DNA from: Cavenderia fasciculata
Taxonomy: Eukaryota; Evosea; Eumycetozoa; Acytosteliales; Cavenderiaceae
Assembly (NCBI RefSeq): GCF_000203815.1
Contig: NW_004457735.1
Coordinates: 1,426,001-1,490,000 of the forward strand
Reading direction: 5' to 3'
Length of the DNA stretch: 64,000 nt
The position numbers were made by a program, and so were the translations under genes. Numbering within the stretch: position 1 is the stretch's first letter; each line of letters begins with the position of its first letter. The notes under the pieces were generated by a model that was given only the letters and a program-made list of their open reading frames with translations, did no database searches and had not been told where the DNA came from. Below, piece by piece: positions 58,902-64,000 of this stretch.

Positions 58902-60574
58902 TTAATATGGTTTGAATTTTCTGCTTGCTGACATTTTAGCAATCTTTAATTTATCTTGTTCAAAACTTCTTTCTTAGATCGTCTAATTCCTTCTTCTTTT
59001 GTTGTCTCTGTTGGAACATGTAAAAGTTTTTAGATTTCTTCTTTTCCTCTTTGTCTTTGAGTTCATCAAGTGATGGACCACTGTAAGATGACTTTTTGCC
59101 AGTCACCAAAACAAATCCATCCTCGTCCTTGACACCCTTGTTGGCTCTGGCCTCTCTGTTTTTCAATAATCTATCCTTATCAAACTCCATCATATAAGTA
59201 TCCAATTGATTTTGTAATGCATCAAAATCAACTACTGTTTGTTCAAAATATAAATTTTGTAAATCTAAAAATGGAAATATAAAAGGTTGTATTAATAAAA
59301 CTGGATAATAAAGATTTGAATTGATTTGATTTACCTTTTTCAGCATTTAAAACTTTTTGAGTTGATAATTTAATCTTTAAAAGATCCTTTAATAGAGAGG
59401 CAAGCGAATCTGAATCTTTGAGAACAACGTGAGCAGCCTTTGGAATTGGTTCGGCGGCAGTCTCACTGGAGAAGAGAACTTGTTCAATGTCTGGAGTTTG
59501 GAAAAATAGTTGGATGGATTCGATATCTTTACATTGGGTTGGTAGGTTGAGCACAAACATGGTGCGTCCAACTGGATACTTTTTGTTGGTTTCCTTTCTA
59601 TAATAAATGTATTGTTTGTATTGTGAATCGTGTATTTGAACTGGTAAGATATTGAATCCACTTATTGAAGCATTTTGTAAATTGACTGCTGCTGTAGTAG
59701 TACTATCACTAGTACCAACAACACCATTAGATTTCAAATGACCAACTTTAGACTTTTGTTGTTCTTTTTCTTCTTCTTTTTCTTTTGGTTTTGGTTGTTC
59801 TGCAGCTGGTTGTTTTGATTTGGGAAGCCTCGCATATTTAGCATTTCCATTAGTCGATGCTACTGGTTTTTCTGTTTCTTCTTGTACGTCTTTCATTTCA
59901 ATATCTTTTTCTTCTTGTTCTTGTACGACTACCACGACTGGTTTAGCTTCTTCTTTCTTTGATTTTTTGTTGTTGGTAGTTGTTGTAGTAGTAGAGGTAG
60001 AGGTAGTTGGTTGTTGTTCCTTTGGTGTTACGACGACTGATTGCTTCTTTTTCTTCTTGTCTTCAACTGGTTGTTTAACTTGTTCTTCTTCCACCTCTTG
60101 TTGTTGAACAACAGCTTTAGTTGGAGTCATGATGACCTCTTCTTGTTGCTCTTCAATCTTTGTTGCAGTAGGTTTGTTGTGTGTCTTTTGCGATGGTACA
60201 ATATCTGTTACGACTGTCTTGAGCTTATGGAATAATTGAGTATGGTTGTTCTCTAATGAAAAGACAACCTTTTTCTTTTGTGAGGGTGAAGAAGAGGCAG
60301 CGGCGGCAGCAGCGGCAGCGGCAGCAGAAGCTTGTTCTTTTTTCGACGATGAGGAGGTTGATGTCAGTGTGGTTGTCTTTTTGACTCTGAGGATTGGCTT
60401 GATGTCGCTAATCGATGCAGCAATCTCGAGGGGTGAAGGAGAGTCTGATTTTACATGGTCTTCATCTCTGCTCGATGTCACCTCTGATATCTTTTTAATG
60501 ATCTTCTTCTTGAGTGCTTTAGTCGGGATCAATTGCTTTTTACTACTGCTATTATTCTTTTGAACCATTCTCAT
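58902..60574 (-). CDS. RRP7: Ribosomal RNA-processing protein 7, with an apparent frameshift before the C-terminal tail
   Basis: Exon 1 is 59335-60574. Exon 2 is 58960-59264 to the first stop, giving 514 residues. The N-terminal half is Lys/Glu/Thr-rich with an Ala run. The RRM-like domain lies at about 310-410 (YPVGRTMFVLNLPTQCKDIE). The RRP7 C-terminal region has GVKDEDGFVLVTGKK and NFYMFQQRQQKKKELDDLRKKF. Then the frame stops, yet one base off it continues EQDKLKIAKMSASRKFKPY and ends in TAA at 58902, which is the expected conserved tail. The T-run TTTT in place of TTT accounts for it. RRP7 acts in early 40S pre-rRNA processing in the nucleolus, near U3 and the UTP-C complex. I draw the gene to 58902. 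It is convergent with INTS4. Confidence 0.85.
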
Positions 60575-60907
60575 AACTTCTTCTTTACTACTCTTTCTTT
60601 TATATATCTATAAATATATATATACAAATAATAATAATAATAATAAAAATAGTGTATTTCTTTTTTGATTTGATACAAATAAGAAAACAGCGATTGATAC
60701 AACAAACGTACTTTCGTTCGTTTCTTTTGTGAGCTGGGGGATGCACTTGGGCAACTGTCCAAAAAAAATTTTTGAAAATTTTGAACCCCCAACTTAAATT
60801 ACATTTTTGAAAGAATTAATTAACAAAGTACTTATTAATCTCTCTTTGAGCCAATCATTCATTCCAGAATAACAATTATTATTATTATTATTATTTATTA
60901 TTTATAT
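60575..60907. promoter_or_regulatory. Divergent promoter, RRP7 and F-box/FNIP genes
   Basis: 333 bp, AT-rich with AAT repeats at 60630-60645 and 60880-60905. It includes an A-run followed by TTTTTGAAAATTTTGAA near 60764-60785. No gene seen. Confidence 0.5.
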
Positions 60908-62722
60908 ATGAATAATAGAAATACTAATCATAACAAGAATAGTACTAATAATCATGTCCAACACCTGACAAATAATAACAATAACAACAAGAATCATAAT
61001 CAACAACAACAACATATGATTAAAATGAACTCTAATATAAATAATATATTTGTATCATTACCAGATATATTGATACTACATATCATTGATCATATGGAGA
61101 CTATAGATAGAATATGCTTTGTATTGGTATGCAAGAGATGGTGGGATAGAATAACCAAGATTATGAGATTTGTTATCCCACCTCATGTGTTGACATCAAA
61201 GGAGCGATACTCTGTTGCATCTTCATCTTCCTTTTCATCGACTTCCACCTCTTCTGTCACCATTCCATCTTCTTCCATCAAACCACTCTCCAATCAACTA
61301 CTCACATTTGTATATTTAAATTCCTTTAAAGAAGTGTTGGAAAGGTCGACTACCAACAGTTTTATTCTGGAAGAGATAACAGATGACATTCCGAGGGACA
61401 CTGGTATAACGCATTTGTATCTCTCCAAATCGTTGAATAAACCAATACCACCCATGAAAATACCTCCAAGTGTCCAGTACATTGATTTGGGACATCTCTT
61501 TGATCAACCATTGTCGGTGGGTGTACTGCCACCGAATCTAGTGACACTCAAGGTTAGTTACAATTTTGCACATCGATTGGAGCCGGGTGATCTACCGGCA
61601 TCTCTGCAACGTTTGGAGCTTGGCGGACTCTACAACCATCCTTTGGAGCTTGGATTGCTTCCAAAGGGGTTGAAAAAGGTGATCCTAAGTGATTGCTATA
61701 ATCACCCTATCGAAGAGCCAGGTATCATCCCCGAGGGTGTAGTCTATTGTTTCTTGGGATTCAAATTCAACAAACATATCCCCGCCGGTGTTTTACCCAA
61801 CTCTGTACAGTCGCTAAAGCTGCCCTTCCAAATGGAGAGCGAGTTGGTGCCAGGCAGCGTTCCTCCCAATTGCACGTTGCTATCGATTGGAAGAATGTAC
61901 GATTCGCCAATAGACGAGGGAATCATACCAGACACTGTCACCAATCTCAGAATAGCACCTCAAACCCTAGTCATTGGCGAAACAATTACTTTGCCACCAC
62001 GACTAACTCATCTTAGATGTTCGTTTGTGTCGCAGCCCATTACACCCTCTCTCATCCCGCCAACAGTCACTCATTTGGTCATTGATGAAATTTCGACTGC
62101 TCTTCCAGTCGGTGGTATCCCCAACTCTGTGGAATATTTGACCATCAACTCTGAATTCCCGAGTCTGGAAAGTGGTTCGTTGCCGCAGAATCTAAGACAA
62201 CTCATTCTCGAGTCGTACAACCACCCAATCGAGGAAGAAGTACTGCCAAACTCTTTGCAAACACTCGAACTTCACCAATACAACTACCCACTGCCACAAC
62301 TACCGCAGTCATTGACTAAACTTCATCTATCGAATCGTGTCTATTCGTCCGAACTCAATCTTCCACCATCCATCAAACATTTTACCATTAGATCCGAAAT
62401 TATCAAGCTGTCAAGCATCCAACTCCCAGTCAATCTTGAACAATTGGGTGTATTTTACGACTTTAATTCCTCACTACCAATATCAAAAATTCTAAATACC
62501 CACATCAACAAACTAACAGTCATTATAAAGAATAGATTTGGCTTTGGACAATTGACCTACGATATCAGACAATTGAATCAATCCCATATCCTATTTGTTG
62601 AAGATTCAAAAATGCTCATTGCTGGAATGATCCCAACTAAAAATGATATTGATGTTTTGGGTTCTTTTATAGGTCCAAAAACTTACGATATATCAAATAA
62701 CTATTCTCTAAGAGAGTCTTAA
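60908..62722 (+). CDS. F-box and FNIP-repeat protein
   Basis: A single exon of 604 residues. After an Asn/Gln N-terminus, the F-box lies at about 48-90 (FVSLPDILILHIIDHMETID, then VLVCKRWWDRI), which would bind Skp1 in an SCF ubiquitin ligase. From about 160 to 520 run FNIP-type repeats of about 22 residues with a phi-P-x-S/G-V/L-x-x-L-x-L/F-G pattern and FN/YN-x-P/H-I/L cores (for example YNHPLELGLLPKGLKKVIL, FNKHIPAGVLPNSVQSLKL). This repeat family is greatly expanded in dictyostelids. The repeats presumably recognise the substrate, which is unknown. Confidence 0.9.
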   Translation: MNNRNTNHNKNSTNNHVQHLTNNNNNNKNHNQQQQHMIKMNSNINNIFVSLPDILILHIIDHMETIDRICFVLVCKRWWDRITKIMRFVIPPHVLTSKERYSVASSSSFSSTSTSSVTIPSSSIKPLSNQLLTFVYLNSFKEVLERSTTNSFILEEITDDIPRDTGITHLYLSKSLNKPIPPMKIPPSVQYIDLGHLFDQPLSVGVLPPNLVTLKVSYNFAHRLEPGDLPASLQRLELGGLYNHPLELGLLPKGLKKVILSDCYNHPIEEPGIIPEGVVYCFLGFKFNKHIPAGVLPNSVQSLKLPFQMESELVPGSVPPNCTLLSIGRMYDSPIDEGIIPDTVTNLRIAPQTLVIGETITLPPRLTHLRCSFVSQPITPSLIPPTVTHLVIDEISTALPVGGIPNSVEYLTINSEFPSLESGSLPQNLRQLILESYNHPIEEEVLPNSLQTLELHQYNYPLPQLPQSLTKLHLSNRVYSSELNLPPSIKHFTIRSEIIKLSSIQLPVNLEQLGVFYDFNSSLPISKILNTHINKLTVIIKNRFGFGQLTYDIRQLNQSHILFVEDSKMLIAGMIPTKNDIDVLGSFIGPKTYDISNNYSLRES

Positions 62723-62794
62723 ATAAACAGAGAAAAAGGAATAAATATAAATATCAATTTAAATATTTATATATTTTTTGTAAATAACAAAAAA

Positions 62795-63288
62795 GAAGGA
62801 TTGGTATCACAGCCTAGGCTATCTTAAATATTATATTTCATTTAAATTAAATTAAGGGGGGTGTGGAGTCTACCATTGTATTACCATGATAATAGTGCGA
62901 TTCATGGTCGATAGAAGACTATTTACAATTGAACAACATAGTTGGCATTGATAGAATAGTCTTGAATGCTCCGTAAATAAATTAGATTAATCATTAAAGC
63001 CATCGCAACGTGTGGAGGCAGAAAGAGATTAAGCTTTCTAGAACAGATACTACACATAATCAGAGCATAAACTCTGAGAGAAGGTGTTTGGTCACAAGGC
63101 TATTAAACCAAGTGACAATTCTTTTCAATCACTCTACCAGTGTATTTATAGTTGTTGTGTGATCTACTTTAGAATATTGATAAATAAAGATTATTTTGAG
63201 TATTCAAGAAAATTATTGAATCTATTTTTCATTGTTGGAAAAATATAAGATAACCAAAAATTCAAAAGCATACAAGACATTAAAATAT
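62795..63288 (+). mobile_element. LTR-like dispersed repeat, copy 2 (fossil)
   Basis: About 494 bp, the inverted partner of copy 1. The primer-binding-like TTGGTATCACAGCC is at 62801-62814, the purine tract at about 62855-62861 and the LTR-like TGTGGAGTC from 62862. The far end runs through ATTGTTGG and ATATAAGATAACC to about 63288, where similarity to copy 1 fades. No coding region is attached. It lies 73 bp past the FNIP gene stop. Confidence 0.6.
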
Positions 63289-63429
63289 TATTTAAGTTTG
63301 AATATAATATTAAATAATAATATTATTGTTATTATTATTATTATTATTATTATTAATATTATTATTATTTGATATTTTATTATTCTTTTTAAAAAAAATC
63401 AATTAAAATCTTCTTCTTTTTTAAAGTTT
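63289..63429. repeat. AT-rich simple-sequence spacer
   Basis: TAT/AAT trinucleotide repeats (about 63314-63368) between the LTR-like repeat and the HTTM gene. Confidence 0.6.
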
Positions 63430-64000
63430 TTAGAAACAAACATGAGACCATAATTCTATTGGTTCAGCTGGAGGGTCTTGAGGAATGACATGATCGATTG
63501 GGAACATGGGAGTCATTTCAACCATGTATATAATTTTAAAAGATTTTAATTGTCGGCTTCCTGGATTCCTGTTGTACCAATTCCATTCTCTACAAAGATA
63601 ACGACCATAGTGAATACGTTTGTCCTTGTTGTAGTAGGATTCGAGGTTCATTAGATACTTTCTCCATCTTTGGGTTGGGAACATTTGTGAAACCAACTCT
63701 GGCTTGTCATAGGTGACGTTTTGGCCAGGTCTAAACACATCCACTTCAGTTCCATCGACCAAAATACCTGGGTACACCAACCAACCATCATCCTTGCTTG
63801 GGTATGGACTAAACATTGACCAATATTGATCAATCTTGAATAATGGAGCAATCCATCTAACATTTTCAGAAACTGAATAATCATAAACACCTGCACAATT
63901 CCAATTGAAAATGAAAATAATTGCCAAGAAACATAAAAGTTCTTTCCAATATCTAAAAAATAAGAAAGAAAAGAGAAGAGAAAAAGAGTTAATAACTATT
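63430..64000 (-). CDS. HTTM-family (vitamin-K carboxylase-like) membrane protein, 3' exon only
   Basis: The last exon is 63430-63952. Its acceptor AG lies at 63953-63954, and earlier exons are beyond the window. The visible 173 residues begin inside a membrane helix (YWKELLCFLAIIFIFNWN), then NVRWIAPLFKIDQYWSMFSP, a motif found at the end of HTTM domains (horizontally transferred transmembrane domain, related to gamma-carboxylase), followed by a lumenal or extracellular beta-rich part (GWLVYPGILVDGTEVDVFRP) and a Trp/Arg-rich end. The substrate cannot be told from this fragment. Confidence 0.65.
   Translation of the reverse strand, partial: IVINSFSLLFSFLFFRYWKELLCFLAIIFIFNWNCAGVYDYSVSENVRWIAPLFKIDQYWSMFSPYPSKDDGWLVYPGILVDGTEVDVFRPGQNVTYDKPELVSQMFPTQRWRKYLMNLESYYNKDKRIHYGRYLCREWNWYNRNPGSRQLKSFKIIYMVEMTPMFPIDHVIPQDPPAEPIELWSHVCF

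Overview
This is a nuclear window from a social amoeba (dictyostelid). The signs are AT-rich intergenic DNA, short AT-rich introns with GTAAGT/GTATGT donors and T-rich acceptors, TAA as the usual stop, A-rich start contexts, long poly-Asn and poly-Gln runs inside otherwise ordinary proteins, and an F-box/FNIP-repeat gene. Intergenic DNA is less extremely AT-rich than I would expect for Dictyostelium discoideum, so I infer another lineage (Cavenderia or Heterostelium grade) without being able to prove it. I rebuilt exon structures by hand from splice signals and reading-frame continuity. Exon joins are usually exact to the base; starts are less certain.

Layout, left to right. 1-6.1 kb: the 3' part of a tandem-PH protein gene, convergent with a mitochondrial helical-repeat (PPR-like) protein. 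6.5-12.7 kb: an FHA-bromodomain chromatin protein divergent from the mRNA cap-1 methyltransferase (CMTR1-like), with a 16-bp E2F-like palindrome between them. 12.8-17 kb: a RING plus UBR-box E3-like gene divergent from an HMG-box/PHD-finger gene. 17.3-18.9 kb: a beta-carbonic anhydrase and a possible 56-residue protein. 18.9-19.3 kb: a GC-rich repeat island that no gene explains. 19.4-23 kb: an eight-exon gene of unknown function whose N-terminus resembles a retroelement integrase core. 24-31.5 kb: MED19, a TBC1D13-like RabGAP, a RAD51D-like recombinase paralogue, NDUFS7 of complex I and an Eaf6-like histone acetyltransferase subunit. 31.9-36.4 kb: a bZIP-like factor and a lysophospholipid acyltransferase. 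36.4-41.9 kb: a 5.4-kb stretch without a convincing gene in front of a REVEILLE/SHAQKYF-type Myb factor. 44-51.5 kb: a membrane-anchored helical-repeat protein, an ATAD5/ELG1 PCNA unloader and a secreted AA10-like polysaccharide monooxygenase. 51.5-53.5 kb: a cluster of tiny two-exon genes. 54.2-63.3 kb: INTS4, RRP7 and an F-box/FNIP gene, bracketed by two nearly identical inverted LTR-like repeats. The window ends in the 3' exon of an HTTM-family membrane protein.

There is no operon logic, as expected for a eukaryote. Genes are packed as convergent pairs with about 80-500 bp between their ends and divergent pairs with about 300-1200 bp between their starts. Many products belong to the RNA polymerase II and chromatin machinery (MED19, INTS4, CMTR1, Eaf6, bromodomain, PHD/HMG) or to genome maintenance (RAD51D, ATAD5). 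I attach no functional meaning to that clustering.

The most interesting items are the tiny-gene cluster with a shared 10-nt first exon and shared promoter blocks, the inverted LTR-like pair around an 8-kb gene block, the GC-rich triple-repeat island, the integrase-like N-terminus, an apparent single-base frameshift just before the conserved RRP7 tail, and a perfect 18-bp hairpin upstream of the monooxygenase gene.
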